This document shows, piece by piece, positions 51,548 to 64,000 of a stretch of 64,000 nt of DNA. Made by a program: the position numbers and the translations under genes. Location: positions 19,425,861 to 19,489,860 of the forward strand of contig OZ023264.1 in the NCBI GenBank assembly GCA_964006375.1. The letters run 5' to 3'. The notes under the pieces are model-generated. The model ran no database searches, was not told where the DNA came from, and saw only the letters and a program-made list of their open reading frames with translations. This DNA comes from Tillus elongatus (taxonomy: Eukaryota; Arthropoda; Insecta; Coleoptera; Cleridae). The stretch's first letter is position 1, and every line of letters begins with the position of its first letter.

Positions 51548-51990
51548 AAACGTTAAAGAACATCTTAGAACACCTAGAATTCTGAAGAGTTACTTGCTCC
51601 AGTTAGCTTACGCGAGTTAACTTAGTCGATAACAATAGACCTTTATACATACATTGTAGCTACCAAGGACAGCAGACAGCCCAGTAAGCAATATGGAAAT
51701 TTTCATGAGAAAACCTCGAAATAGAAATGAATACACAATGGATGCTACGTGTACAAATATGCACGTGCGTCCTGAAAGTCTTTTCTTCAATAGACAATAG
51801 ACCACTCCTGGTTAGGAAAGCTATAAGTATGCACTCATCTACTGAAGCAAGGTTCATTCTTTCCGTCACTCATCAGTCTACAAGTCGTGCTACATTATTA
51901 CATTTACTTTGATAATTTATTCCTATATTTATATCATTTTTTTGTAACTAAGTTTAAGTGTACTATTTTTATAATCAATAAATAATTTGT

Positions 51991-52186
51991 TAAGTACACT
52001 TGGAGAACACCCAAATCACCACAACACATATTTCAGAGACCTTACGATCGTTTCGTTGACAAAGTCAACATCTTCAGAGGAAGAAAATTTTTTCTTCCTC
52101 TGAAGATGTTGACTTTGTCAACGAAACGATCGTAAGGTCTCTGAAATATGTGTTATGGTGGTTTGGGTGTTCTCCAAGTGTACTTA
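51991..52186. repeat. Near-perfect 196-bp palindrome
   Basis: Arms of about 98 bp meet near 52088 (GGAAGAAAA/TTTTTTCTTCC). I see one mismatch (CACCACAACAC against CACCATAACAC) and a two-base centre. Contains motif 2 on both strands. Confidence 0.95.
52097..52137 (+). ncRNA. Hammerhead-ribozyme-like motif 2
   Basis: Stem I CCT/AGG, core CTGAAGA, extra T52107, stem II GTTGAC/GTCAAC (loop TTT), core GAA, stem III ACG/CGT (loop AT), cleavage-site base A52134. The stems differ in sequence from motif 1 yet all pair. A mirror copy lies on the other strand in the left arm. Confidence 0.42.
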
Positions 52187-52354
52187 TTAGTGCTCATCAC
52201 AGGTTCCAGTTTTTCACATAGTGAAATAATTTGTTCAAAAAAGTTTTGAGTATTAACAAGAAAGTTAACTCGCGCTGGCTACGTCCTTCACTTACAGAAA
52301 CGAAACCCAATAGCTGTTACCTCCTTCAAACAAATAACTTAGAAACCAGAACTG

Positions 52355-52693
52355 TGGTATATGTGATTGACCTCAGGTGGATATAGATCTGCTCGATAGT
52401 GAGGTCACGATTGCCTATAACACCCTACCCTAAAGTAGCTATCTATCAGATTATCATATTTATTAAGATTAACAATACTTTTAGGAGATTGACAGATCTG
52501 GATGTAGTTGGATACTCACGTTCTTTCTTTGTTTGTTTCTCACTGTTTGGAGTCCTATATTTATGAGCGTCCCAGACTAGTGGCAGGTAATATGGAAATT
52601 TATATATCTAGATAATCGTTAGTAAAAATAAGTTGTTTGCGCCGACGCCAAAAGTAAGGAGAAGTTGGGGAGGAGTTTCTCTTCAATCAAACA
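52355..52693 (-). repeat. LTR-like repeat, copy 1
   Basis: Direct-repeat partner of 59698-60047, sharing GATTGACCTCA-GTGGAT, ATAGTGAGGTCAC, ATCTATCTATCAGATT and CTTCAAT-AAACA. On the minus strand it starts TGTTTGATTG and ends ATATACCA (TG...CA). Could be the 3-prime LTR of the gypsy relic or an independent solo LTR. Confidence 0.55.
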
Positions 52694-53419
52694 GATATGT
52701 TAATGTAACAAAGTATATAAATTTTTTCATACAAATTAAATTTGGAATAGCAAACAAAGTGAAATAAAAAATGGTTGATAAATCTCAAATAAACATTAAT
52801 TGCACACAAATAAAAATCAGATAAACAGCAAGAACTTCAAGAAAAAGAAATTATCGATTCACTTACATATGACAGAACAATAAGATAAAAGATGGTTACA
52901 TGTTACTAGAATACTGATGTTAGCCACTTGAGCTTTATGTGTAAGACGAAATACTGTATTTTACAGCTAAAAAGCAAACACAAATTATTAGGTAAATCAC
53001 TTGACGTTTGTCAATCAATTTGATTAATTTTTCAATAACTTTAACTGGCCAGTTCTTTAAGTGAGGCTCAAAAAAAAAGAATATATAATCCTACGTGAAA
53101 TTTCTGCATTAATTATTGAAAATCAGATATATTGAAAAGAATATACAGGTTAGATATTTTACAGACAAATTTACTCATTACAATTTCAAGAACTATGTGT
53201 TTAAATTTACAAACAAAATTCAACAGATTAAACAGGAAATTTAAGTCATTCTTATAGCATCCCGCTGACACTGTTCAAGTTTGAATTTGTTTACGTTATT
53301 TTGGAAAGTTCAAGTTATGAGGCTTCAGATATTGGATTGCTTGCATAAAAATGTCTACCGGTTCAGAGAAAAAGAGTTACACGGACTCACCCAATGTTCC
53401 TGTATTGAGTTACCTGATG
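52694..53419. other. No gene seen
   Basis: AT-rich; nothing recognised. Confidence 0.4.
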
Positions 53420-54420
53420 ACCCTATGAAGATGCCTTCCAAGTGGGATCAACTATGAGCACCTGAGACAGGTTCACAGACTCCAATTGGGTTGGTGGACT
53501 TATTGCTCCAATATTAGGAAACCATTTGACAACTATGTCGATGTTCTGAATTCGCTTGACGGAAACTTTGCAAATCGCAATTTAAAACGTGAATTGGCCC
53601 AAGTGAAATTCACTGCCAATTGACTTAAAGTTCGGTACTAACCAGGAAGTCTTTCTGATTAAGGCAAGAAATCAACAGATCGGAACACACCACCACAACC
53701 AAACTAGCGTTTTTATGCTGAATACGATGTTTATTTAAACTCGAAAATCGTTTAAATTACTTTAAACAATCACTGACAATAATCATTAGGCAGTACAGAT
53801 AACAGAAATGATTTTATCACCCCCTTTTAAGACAATTTATTAGGCACCGAAACTAAGAGGTGTTTATTTGACAAGCGCCAGGCAGAGACTCTCGCTACCG
53901 TGTCGAGTTCTGCGATCCCTAACCGCTGCACGCAAAAATTCTTATCGTGACCGTTGGTGGTTGTGCGCGAGCTCTTTCTAGCCTCCACTCTTCGAATGAG
54001 ATAAAACGAGACCTCCAATCGGTGGCGAAGTCACGACGTCTTCTATACACACCTCCACAATAATGGACTCGTCCGCTCGTTTGGTAACCGATTTTCTATA
54101 TTCCATCATAATTACGTCAGCTTCTGTTATTTACCTAGAATCTCAGGACAATAGAGATATTCATTTTTCACAACAAAAATGCAACGTTTTTCAATATTTA
54201 GATTTCGACGTATATTATAGGGAATTCAGTACGGTTCTTACGATACAAAATTTCTTAGCGAATTTTCATCAAAAATATTTTGAAACCTAAAACTTGAAAT
54301 ATTTATTATAGATAGGGTTTTTTGTATTATTTAGATACTTGGGGACTTTCTAAGTGTATTTTGAACCAGTAATGATTCCAGATAAGAAGTGAATCGTTAC
54401 ATGGTGAAGCCGGAGAAGTA
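53420..54420 (+). repeat. Dispersed repeat, inverted partner at 63018-64000
   Basis: Homologous in opposite orientation along most of its length (for example ACTGCCAATTGACTTAA, ATGGACTCGTCCGCTCG, GCGAATTTTCATCAAA). A short possible coding remnant near 53515 (RKPFDNYVDVLNSL) is echoed in the partner as KPFDKQVDILKSLG. Element class unknown. Confidence 0.65.
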
Positions 54421-54926
54421 GTCTCAAAGTCTGTATGTAGTATATAAAGTATTCCATAAATCTTCACCCTTTGTAAAATAAACGACTAGGACAATAAACT
54501 GTGAATTGTAATTAAAACATTTTTAAATTGCTTTACCATCACCTCAAAATTTTTCTGACCTATACAATACAATATGATAGATAACTGATTCGAAGAAATA
54601 AAATCTTAGGGATAACTCATATTAAACGAGTCACCCCTGGTTTCAAATATTAGAGCTGTTTACCCCAATTTACTGTCGTACAAGATAACACATCACCTAG
54701 TTCTCTCTCTTCCTAATATCTCATAATATAATTGAAATTCCAACTATGCATTGAGAATATCTTATAAATATTCATCTCTTCAGTTGTGTTTCAGCGCATA
54801 TCAATTAAAATTCTATGGAGAAAATAGCATTATAGTAGATAGCGAAGACCACATTGAGGAGAAGAATTTAAATTACAAGTTTTACATTTACATTATTAAA
54901 AATAGTGTAACTGGAATTTTATCACC

Positions 54927-54929
<3 letters not shown>
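54421..54929. other. No gene seen
   Basis: AT-rich. GTGAAGCCGGAGAAGTAGTC just before it is shared with about 41495. Confidence 0.4.

Positions 54930-54984
<55 letters not shown>
54930..54984. repeat. (TA)n microsatellite
   Basis: Pure TA tract of 55 bp. Confidence 0.98.
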
Positions 54985-54987
<3 letters not shown>

Positions 54988-55002
54988 TGTGTCCCAAACT
55001 GA

Positions 55003-55247
55003 TTTTGATTAAATTTGGTGAATACCTTCCTTTTGAAAGTGGCTTGGATACTTTAAGTTTACTTTCGGAAATGTTTGTACATTTTCAAACAATAAAGTTA
55101 TTTTGATGAAACATGGCACATTGTTTTTACTATATAGGTTATACTGGTAACCAAATTTGATGCCTACTTAAAAAAAAACACACATATTTGCTATTAAAAA
55201 CATTTTAATGTAAATTCACTACCATAACGCACTTGCTGCATCCAGAC
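55003..55247 (+). mobile_element. Family A element, internally deleted 3-prime part
   Basis: Joins the GGTGAATACCTTCCTTTTG module directly to the CTTTAAGTTTACTTTCGG module and ends CACTTGCTGCATCCAGAC. Confidence 0.78.
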
Positions 55248-55267
55248 TTTCTATTTATTGTTGTAAT

Positions 55268-55625
<358 letters not shown>

Positions 55626-56221
55626 TAAAAGCGACACTACATAGTGGTATTGATTTTTTATCAAAAGATAAAACAGGAAACAATGGATTTTCAGCTATTG
55701 AAAATACTACTCTGCTACTCTACTACTACTTTTTGTGTTAGATGTTGTTTATATGTTTCGCGCTTCAGATGGAGTTATATTCGATAAGCTTTCTATGATT
55801 AGTTTTTTATATTGGTACTCAGTGTGATCAGATCGTAACAATAGCAAATAATATTTGTTAACTTATACAAAAGTGAATATATTTTTTACGCGTGTTTGAT
55901 ATTCTAGTATATAAAATAATTCACAATGGCACAAAAAGAATAAAGGCATAAATATAATATCTGGCATTAGCTCTCTGTACAGGTAAAAAAATAAAACATG
56001 TTGATTGAATGATATCGGAATATATTGAATAAATAATACACTGAATTGGATTTTTGCCAGGCTGTGACTCATTTTCACAATACTGAACAGACAAATTAAC
56101 TTTTGCTGGACTATGGACGAAATTTAATAACTCCACTGGAAAAGCGAACGACAGTTCATAACAAAGCTTCGATATTTTGGAATTTAATATAAAATTATCA
56201 GGTTTTCCTTTAATATGGAAG
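55626..56221. other. No gene seen
   Basis: AT-rich; overlapping short minus frames are not recognised. Confidence 0.4.
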
Positions 56222-58172
56222 ATTTTAATATCAAATGGATAAATCTAAATATTTTATACCTGATTCATATACAGGGTTGCGCATTGAAAACGAAACAGAC
56301 CGATTTGCGCCCAGAGAATTTTTTTAAGAAACGCTGAAATACGTCAATTTTAATATTAAGGGGGCCATGTTTTGACATAAAACTCAACTTTGTCACATCA
56401 ACTCCTTAAGGGTGGTGATAACAACCCTTATATTTTAAATAGGGAACATGGGTAGAGTGTTACATCATTTGATAGCTCTTTCTCTTCTGAATTCAGCACA
56501 CAAATTTTTTTGGAAGTTTTATTAACAAGTTTAAAAATTATTCACAGTTGGAGTTTATTGTGATAAGAAATGCACTAATTAGTCAATTTTTCGTTAAAAA
56601 AAAACTAAAAAACAAAACTAAACGTGTAAAAATATTTATTCAGTTAAGTAAGTTTTCAAATTGTTGACCACCAGCTTCCATACAAAAGTACAAATTTTGT
56701 TCAAAACGAGCTCTGACATTCTGGAGCATTTGTGGAGTTATTAGACGGCGTTCTTCAACAATTCGTCGTGATTCGTCATTCGTCCAGAGACTCCGGTTCT
56801 GTTGCGTAAATTCTACTCTTTAAATGGCCCCATAGAAAGAAGTCTAAAGGAGTTAAATCCGGTGATCTAGGGGGCCACTCAATATCACCTCTACGCCCAA
56901 TCCATTGTCCTGGAAACTCTCTGTTCAAAAACACGTTGTGAAAAATGCGGAGGAGCTCCATCTTATTGATTTTCTTGATAGCGATCATCATTTTCAACAA
57001 TGTCAATTAGTAGGGGGTAAACGATATCTTCTAGTAACTCCAAATACGTTTCGCCACTCAAATTGCCATCAAGAAAAATTGGTCTGAGTAAACGATCTCC
57101 ATAAATGACAGTCAAGTTCTGTGGAGTTTGAGTGTGGACTTCGTGAAAATGTCTTGGATTATGATCTGCCCAATAACGACAATTATGACGATTGACTGTA
57201 GAGTTTAATAAAAACGTACACTCGTCTGAAAAACAGATGTTGAACAGAAATTTCCCGTTATCAGCTATTCGTTCAGTCATAACTTTACAAAACTTCAGCC
57301 GCCGACCAAATTATTTTAATTCAGTTGTTGTACAAGATGAATTTTATACGGATGAAATTTATGATGCTTTAATATTCGCTGAATAGTTCTTCTTTTGATG
57401 TTTGAAACAGTGGCCAATTTTCTCGTGCTCAAATCTCAGTAGTCTCATTTCTAACCGGAAATTCACGTTCAGGATCCCGTTTTTTGTTGGCTACTGAACC
57501 ACTTTGTCGAAACTTTGCAACTAACTCCAAAATGTATTTTCTGTTAACATGTATGTTCGGATGTCGTTCATTCACAACAAATTTGCGGTACGGTTGGCAC
57601 AGTCAACGTTTTTGAAAAAAAGATTAATTATTTCAACTCTTCTACAGAATACACCATTGTGAAATTAATTTTCGGTAGTACTATCTAGTATCAAACCGAC
57701 CGATAAACTGAAATAATAAACCGCATTTCTCTCATTTAGATAAGAAATGTTCTGATAGTCAATTTTTTGTTTATAAACCAACAAAACATTGACTATTAGC
57801 ACATTTCTTATCGGAATGAGTCAAATGCGTTTTTGCATCCTCAACTGTGAATAATTTTTATACGAGTTGGTAAAACTTCCAAAGAAATTTGTGGATTCAG
57901 AAAACAAAGGGCTTTCAAATGATGTAGCACTCACCCAATGTTCCCTATTTAAAATAAAAGGGTTGTTATCACCACCCTTAAGGGATTGATGTGGCAAAGT
58001 TGAGTTTTATGTGAGAAACATGTCCCCCTCAATATTAAAATTGCGTGTTTCAGCGTTTCTTAAAAAAAATATTCTCTGGACCCAAATCGGTCTGTTTCGT
58101 TTTCAATACGCCAGCCTGTATATGAATCAGGTATAAAATATTTAGGTTTATCTCTGTTTTATTAAAATTTTT
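56222..58172 (-). mobile_element. Mariner/Tc1-type transposon with long terminal inverted repeats
   Basis: Arms of about 365 bp: 56222-56590 against 57810-58172, sharing TATACCTGATTCATATACAG, TTTCAGCGTTTCTTAA (complement) and AAGGGTGGTGATAACAACCC. They enclose one transposase. The true outer ends are uncertain because similarity continues past the CAGGGTTGCG motif that would normally start such an element. Confidence 0.85.
56640..57610 (-). pseudogene. Mariner/Tc1-superfamily transposase, nearly full-length relic
   Basis: An N-terminal HTH remnant (RKYILELVAKFRQSGSVANK, near 57560) precedes FSDECTFLLNSTVNRHNC (first Asp) and LRPIFLDGNLSGETYLELLE. A stop replaces the Gln before DGAPPHFSQRVFEQ (second Asp, near 56965). 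A frameshift leads to RRGDIEWPPRSPDLTPLDFF (third acid in DFF), and another to the C-terminus NVRARFEQNLYFCMEAGG, ending at the stop 56640-56642. At least one nonsense and three frameshift changes: inactive. Confidence 0.88.
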
Positions 58173-58420
58173 TCTGTGTCTTAACGTTTTTGCTTTACAG
58201 CACCGTCAAGTTGATAAATTAAAGCAATCCAGTAAAATATTTTTCTTAGAGTGTGTCCTACATTTTTGCTCTAAACGATTTTGTGTACCAACCTTTTAAA
58301 AAATTGCGTTCTAAATAAAACGGATTAATAAAAATGTTCAAGACGCAGCAGCTTACACCCGCTTAAAAATATTGTGTGGAGTAGCGGCTCGTGCCTTGGG
58401 GGTGCGTAAGAAGAAAAAAA
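58173..58420. other. No gene seen
   Basis: Spacer; GTAGCGGCTCGTGCC near 58381 is discussed under rejected hAT ends. Confidence 0.4.
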
Positions 58421-58500
58421 GGTTCGGTATGGAGCAAGTGCGTTATGGCAGTGAATTTTTATTAAATTTTCCAAATTTGAATAACTCAAGTTTCTACGAA
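58421..58500 (-). mobile_element. Family A terminus, reversed fragment
   Basis: GGAGCAAGTGCGTTATGGCA then GTGAATTTTTATTAAATTTT and CAAATTTGAATAACTCAAG. Confidence 0.7.
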
Positions 58501-58599
58501 CTTAGAAACTTAGAAATTTGACAGAATATGACACCAAATCACACTCACTTACACTTACAGATAACTACAACTGAAAGTCATCGTTCAGACCTTTTCACC

Positions 58600-59311
58600 C
58601 TTCCCGCAGGGTTGCTCTCTGCTCTGCTCCAACGGACTTGATTTTGGGTATTCTGCTTGTGAAAGCATACTTTGAAAAGTAATTGTGTATCTGATAAATT
58701 GCAAGTTTTATTGTATACAGCTCATCTACCTGCCATATGTTCAGGTCCAGATTTTCTGCTCTTCTGATAATTCTTACAGCATTAACTGCTTCTATCTGAG
58801 TAAAAAGCCTGAGATCTTGCGTACTCAATTCTATAGATTTGCAGTATTGTTGCACTTTTGATAGCGTAATATCAGTTTACTTAATAATCCTTTGTTTTAC
58901 TTGCTTGTCGCAGAGACCCATAATTAATTTATCTGTGATCGTTCAACCTGTGTAAGGATTTTTATAATTATACAGATACATCCATAACTAACGGGTTGCT
59001 TCTTAAGTTCCGCTACGAAAGAGTAAATGGTCTGGTTTTTGATAGAAGTTATAAATCTTAACGTTTCCATGGTAATATTTGTCTTTGGCTTCATCAAAAC
59101 AACAGAGAACATCTTCCAGCTTATTTGTCTTATCTGCTGGAAAAGTGTTAAAGATGTCTAACCCCGGTTTACCTATAATATGTGATAATATGTAAACGTA
59201 GGGGTATTTTCATATCTTGAATTGTGTTTTCCTGAAGCTTTTAGAAATATATTAAACTTTTCCAAGTTCCAGTCCATCCACCTCAAATGGTGGTGGTGGT
59301 TTATATGGCAT
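58600..59311 (-). pseudogene. Ty3/gypsy-type gag remnant
   Basis: The probable start codon is 59309-59311, opening with a proline-rich MPYKPPPPFEVDG. Conserved gag blocks follow in several frames: FNTFPADKTNKLEDV, SFVAELKKQ, LIMGLCDKQVKQRI, then ELSTQDLRLFTQIEAVNAVR. A CCHC knuckle would follow near 58680, but its cysteines are mostly lost. At least four stops or frameshifts. No protease or pol seen. An LTR-like repeat sits upstream in the fitting orientation. Confidence 0.75.
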
Positions 59312-59697
59312 AATTTACTATTACTATTAAAGAACACAATCTTTTAATTATATATTATACAATGTATGTGTACCTAATTCGTAAGATCATCCAGTCTCAG
59401 GCAAAATTGGCGAACCCTTCGTCGCTGTCAACTGTAAGAGATGCTTTAAAACTTGTTTGTCTACTAGCTGCCTTTTAGTTCTTGATAACCTCAGACCACG
59501 TTTTAGTTGATTTTGTACTCTGTTTTATGTTTGTAATTACAGACTGTTCTCCGTGTTCACGTCACATTACTATCTTTAATTAATTATGTTACAATATAAC
59601 CTTATACATCATGACCTAACTGCATTCAGGTTGACATTAATTTACATTCACGTCTATCGGCCATCTTTAACCTTCCTAAAATAAAACGAGAAGAGCG
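59312..59697. other. Leader-like spacer between LTR-like repeat and gag
   Basis: No gene. If the gypsy reading is right this is the untranslated leader. I could not find a clear tRNA primer-binding site next to the LTR edge. Confidence 0.35.
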
Positions 59698-60047
59698 TGG
59701 TATATAGTAATGAGCCGGTAGAGAGTAATTGACCTCAAGTGGATCCAAGTCTGGTCGATAGTGAGGTCACCATTGCCTATCAACCCTAACCTAAAAGTAT
59801 CTATCTATCAGATTTTATTGTTTGCAAGATAAGAAACACTACATTAGGTCAGGAGATATCAAGATGGCTCAATAATTACTTTTCTTTTGAGTTGTGCTAC
59901 CCGAAGTCCTATATTTGTTGGATCCCCGGACAAGAGCCTGGTTATTTATATGTTTTTCGATATCTAGGTAAGCGGTAAGTAGAATTCTAAATCATGTTGT
60001 CATCAAGTTTAAAAGGTTTTTGGGAGGAATTATTCTTCAATTAAACA
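59698..60047 (-). repeat. LTR-like repeat, copy 2
   Basis: Direct partner of 52355-52693; on the minus strand it runs TGTTTAATTG to ATATACCA. Lies upstream of gag in the same orientation, the expected place for a 5-prime LTR. Confidence 0.55.
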
Positions 60048-60048
60048 G

Positions 60049-60053
<5 letters not shown>

Positions 60054-60135
<82 letters not shown>
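60054..60135. repeat. (TA)n microsatellite
   Basis: Pure TA tract of about 82 bp. Confidence 0.98.
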
Positions 60136-60137
<2 letters not shown>

Positions 60138-60600
60138 CAGCCTTCTGAGCCTGCTTCAAATCTTACTTTCCGTCGTTTGTTTAGATTCAGTCGGATCGTC
60201 GGAGGAGTATTTTTATTTTTATTATGGTGCCGTTAAATAATCTGGTATGTGACACATTTACAGACTTTGGAAAACTGGATATTCGTGCTCATTCCGAAAA
60301 TTATTCATTGTGAAAGTCTATATTTTTGTACAAATGGATTTTTCATTTAAATACTGAAGTGTCAGAAGAACGTGTGACCTTGAAAATTAAAAAGAATCCT
60401 CTGAGGAGCAGGGGAAGGAGCTTCGTCTCCCTGGACCCCCTTTGGGGCCGCGCGGATTCTGCCTCAGCCACTTCCAAAGTCACGAGCCGCCACTGATATG
60501 TACCAAAGGTAAGTGTTTCCAAGCGATTTAATTTTCAGAACACGACACATTCCACTTTAATACGTAATCCACGAACCAGACACACACTAACAATATACAA
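60136..60600. other. No gene seen
   Basis: Contains a GC-rich stretch (60400-60500) with CACGAGCCGCCACTG; no supported gene. Confidence 0.4.
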
Positions 60601-60916
60601 ATGTTAACTTTAGCACCCTTGGTAAGAATATGTCCCTTTGAATCTAAAAGCCCTGAGTTCGTTTTCCAGTAAGAAATCATTTCACTTTTTCAGTATATAC
60701 TGTAAAATTAACATCAACCAAAGTTGTGTAATGTTTCAGCAAATTCAATTCACGTGCCGCCCTTCGGAGGGGGCGTAAATCAATCGGTCCGCGTAACATG
60801 CTATGCTGGTCACAGAAAGACAAGTGCTCGGCCAAATTCCCAGGATAGGGAGGTAAAACTGTCTTCTGGCGTCGGTTTTGGCCATACTCGCAGAAATATA
60901 TCGACGTTAGAAAAAT
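60601..60916 (+). mobile_element. tRNA-derived SINE, decayed copy
   Basis: The body (CCGCCCTTCGGAGGGGGCGT) and tail (CGACGTTAGAAAAATG) are clear. The head is degraded; the B-box position reads GAGTTCGTTTTCC. Confidence 0.8.
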
Positions 60917-61580
60917 GTTAAGTGGCCTTGAAAACCGATTCTAAGGATGTAATCGGCGCTCATTTAAAGAATTGAAACAAGATCGTTTGCACGACCAACT
61001 CATATGAGTTTTTTGTTACAAAATGTCGCTAAAGCACAATTCGGCGATTTTAAAATTTATTTTACATTTAGATGAAAAATAACAATTAGTACTTCGATCG
61101 AAAACTGTAAATAATGGACAGGTTAATACCAAACAATAGAGATAAACACGAACATTTCATTAGCACCATGTTTAAATGAAAACAGCAATTGTTAACTGTT
61201 TAAAATGTAAATATAGTCTGTCTGCTGAAAGATGTATTGGATTTTTTTCACATTGTGAATAATTTTGAAAAAACAATCGATAAATTAACCTCTGTGACAG
61301 TCACGCCTGGATTGAACAATACTGGAGGATAATGCGTGGAAATTTTCTAATAAAGCTCTCGTATCGATACCCCATATAATTCAGGCATTTAAATGAAAGA
61401 GTAATTGAAACAACAGAGTGGAAAATGAAGCTCTTTGTAGCTAACCTGGGTCTTACAGGAGACAATTTCAATGAGTTTTCCAAGAAATCAATACACAAAT
61501 AATCGCCTCCCATTTGAAGATAAACTTTATTTTAGTATATTCTTATAAGTAATTGTGATTTTCAGATGCATTATGCTTTT
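60917..61580. other. No gene seen
   Basis: Nothing recognised; a minus frame at 61301-61513 has no known family resemblance. Confidence 0.4.
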
Positions 61581-63008
<1,428 letters not shown>

Positions 63009-63017
63009 TTTTTTTAC

Positions 63018-64000
63018 ATACCCAAGAAGCATAATTACGAGGAATGTTTAATGAAACGTTTGTAACGATTCATTTTTTACGTGGAATCATTACTGGTTTA
63101 AAAACACTTAGAAAACCCCTAAGCATAATAAATAATACCAGACACCCTATCTATATTAAATATTTCAAGTTTTGTTTCAAAATAATGTTAATGAAAATTC
63201 GCTAAAAAAATTCTCTATCGTAAGAAGCGTACTGAACTCTCTATAAAATACGCCGAAATCAAAATATTGAAAAGCGTCGCATTTTGTTGGGGAAAATAAA
63301 CATCTCTATTGTCCCGAAATTCTAGGTAAAAGCTGATGTAAATATGATAAAATCCAGAAAATCGGTTAGTAGATGTGAACGGACGAGTCCATTCTTGTGG
63401 AGGGGTGTATACAAGACGTCGGTGAATTCGCCAAAGATTGGGGACTTGTTTTATCTCATTCAAAGAATGAAGGCGAGAAAGAGCTCGCACATAGCCGCCA
63501 ACGCTCAGGAATTGAAAATTTTCGTGCAGGTGTTAGGCGCATCAGAACGCTCTCTACCTCTATGAGTCTGGCTCTGACGCCCATGGCGTGAGCACGTTGA
63601 CTTTAGATGTCCCTCGAATTGTCTTATTAAGGGAGTTTTTAATAGTCTTTCTGTTACCTATACTACCTTCTAACAACACTCAGTGGTTATTTGAAGTGTT
63701 TTAGTGATTTCCGAGTTTGAATAAACACCGCAGTTAGCATAAAGGCGGAACTTAAGTTGTGGTTCTTTGTTTCAACCTGTTGATTTGCTCCCTAAAAAAG
63801 AATCCCGGGTTATCTCTGAAGTTTAAGTCAATTGGCAGTGAATTTCGCTAGGACAAATTCAACGTTTTAATTATAAATCGCGAAGTTTACACCAAGCGAC
63901 TTCAGAATATCAACCTGTTTGTCAAAGGGCTTGGTACGCGTGACAATAAATCCACCGGCCTAGTAACCATAAATGGGAAGCATCACTGTTTTGCCCAGTT
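63018..64000 (-). repeat. Dispersed repeat, inverted partner of 53420-54420
   Basis: Opposite-strand match to 53420-54420, including GGACGAGTCCATTCTTGTGG and TTAAGTCAATTGGCAGTGAA. Runs off the window end. Class unknown. Confidence 0.65.

Noticed and set aside
58376..60497. A hAT element bounded by GTAGCGGCTCGTG and the complement of CAGTGGCGGCTCGTG
   Set aside because: The ends are only partly alike, the flanking 8 bp do not match, and unrelated gag and LTR-like sequence lies between.

Overview
This is an AT-rich eukaryotic window, most likely from an insect. It is a graveyard of nested transposable elements with one recognisable host gene. The host gene shows two adjacent collagen triple-helix exons on the minus strand (10961-11129, then 8693-8863). 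Both have consensus splice sites and they join in phase. The insect guess rests on the transposon repertoire (R1-type, jockey-type, RTE-type, mariner/Tc1, pogo, hAT, Ty3/gypsy) and on a short interstitial tract of CCTAA/CCTGA telomere-like pentamers at 47316-47395. CCTGA (TCAGG) is the beetle-type variant, so a beetle is possible, but the window does not fix the order.

The dominant component is one dispersed family, called family A here, with about 20 full or partial copies in both orientations. A copy begins with a palindromic AGTGAATTTTC/GAAAATTCACT end and often carries a central (TA)n tract. It ends in GAAAATTCACTACCATA followed by a small hairpin, ACGCA-CTTGC-TGCGT, then CCAGA. Complete copies include 1806-2651, 27494-28549, 29507-30824, 39209-40502, 46419-46775 (compact, no TA tract) and 61581-63008. 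Subterminal inverted repeats, a 3-prime hairpin, insertion in T-runs and internal microsatellites resemble Helentron-associated elements (HINE/DINE-1 type). No Rep/helicase gene is present here. A longer relative, family B (11636-14482, 21421-23040 inverted, 45657-46418), shares ends with A and carries an internal tRNA-like segment.

Layout. 1-8690: SINE, family A, Tc1/mariner fragments, a jockey-type reverse transcriptase (5785-7045). 8693-11129: collagen exons, with an R1-type retrotransposon and a TA tract in the intron. 11636-14482: a B element interrupted by an RNase-H-bearing non-LTR element with a 12-bp target duplication. 15445-20650: a second RNase-H family, a mariner fragment, a SINE and an RTE-type element. 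21421-25870: inverted B element, another RNase-H retroelement, and a SINE with an 11-bp target duplication. 26075-27490: a minisatellite of about 57 bp grown from a foldback element. 27494-35240: several A elements, a hAT C-terminus and a third RNase-H family. 36820-40820: inverted-repeat elements, one with internal 294-bp tandem repeats interrupted by an A element. 44255-50170: a pogo-like transposon split by 4.4 kb of A/B sequence. 51509-52186: two hammerhead-ribozyme-like motifs, one inside a 196-bp palindrome. 52355-60047: a possible decayed gypsy element (LTR-like pair plus gag) with a mariner element inside. 61581-63008: a full A element. 63018-64000: inverted partner of 53420-54420.

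Every transposon coding region seen is broken by stops, frameshifts, deletions or truncation. Three retroelements (RNase H, minus-strand SINE, pogo flanks) can be placed in order of insertion from target duplications and empty sites inside the window.
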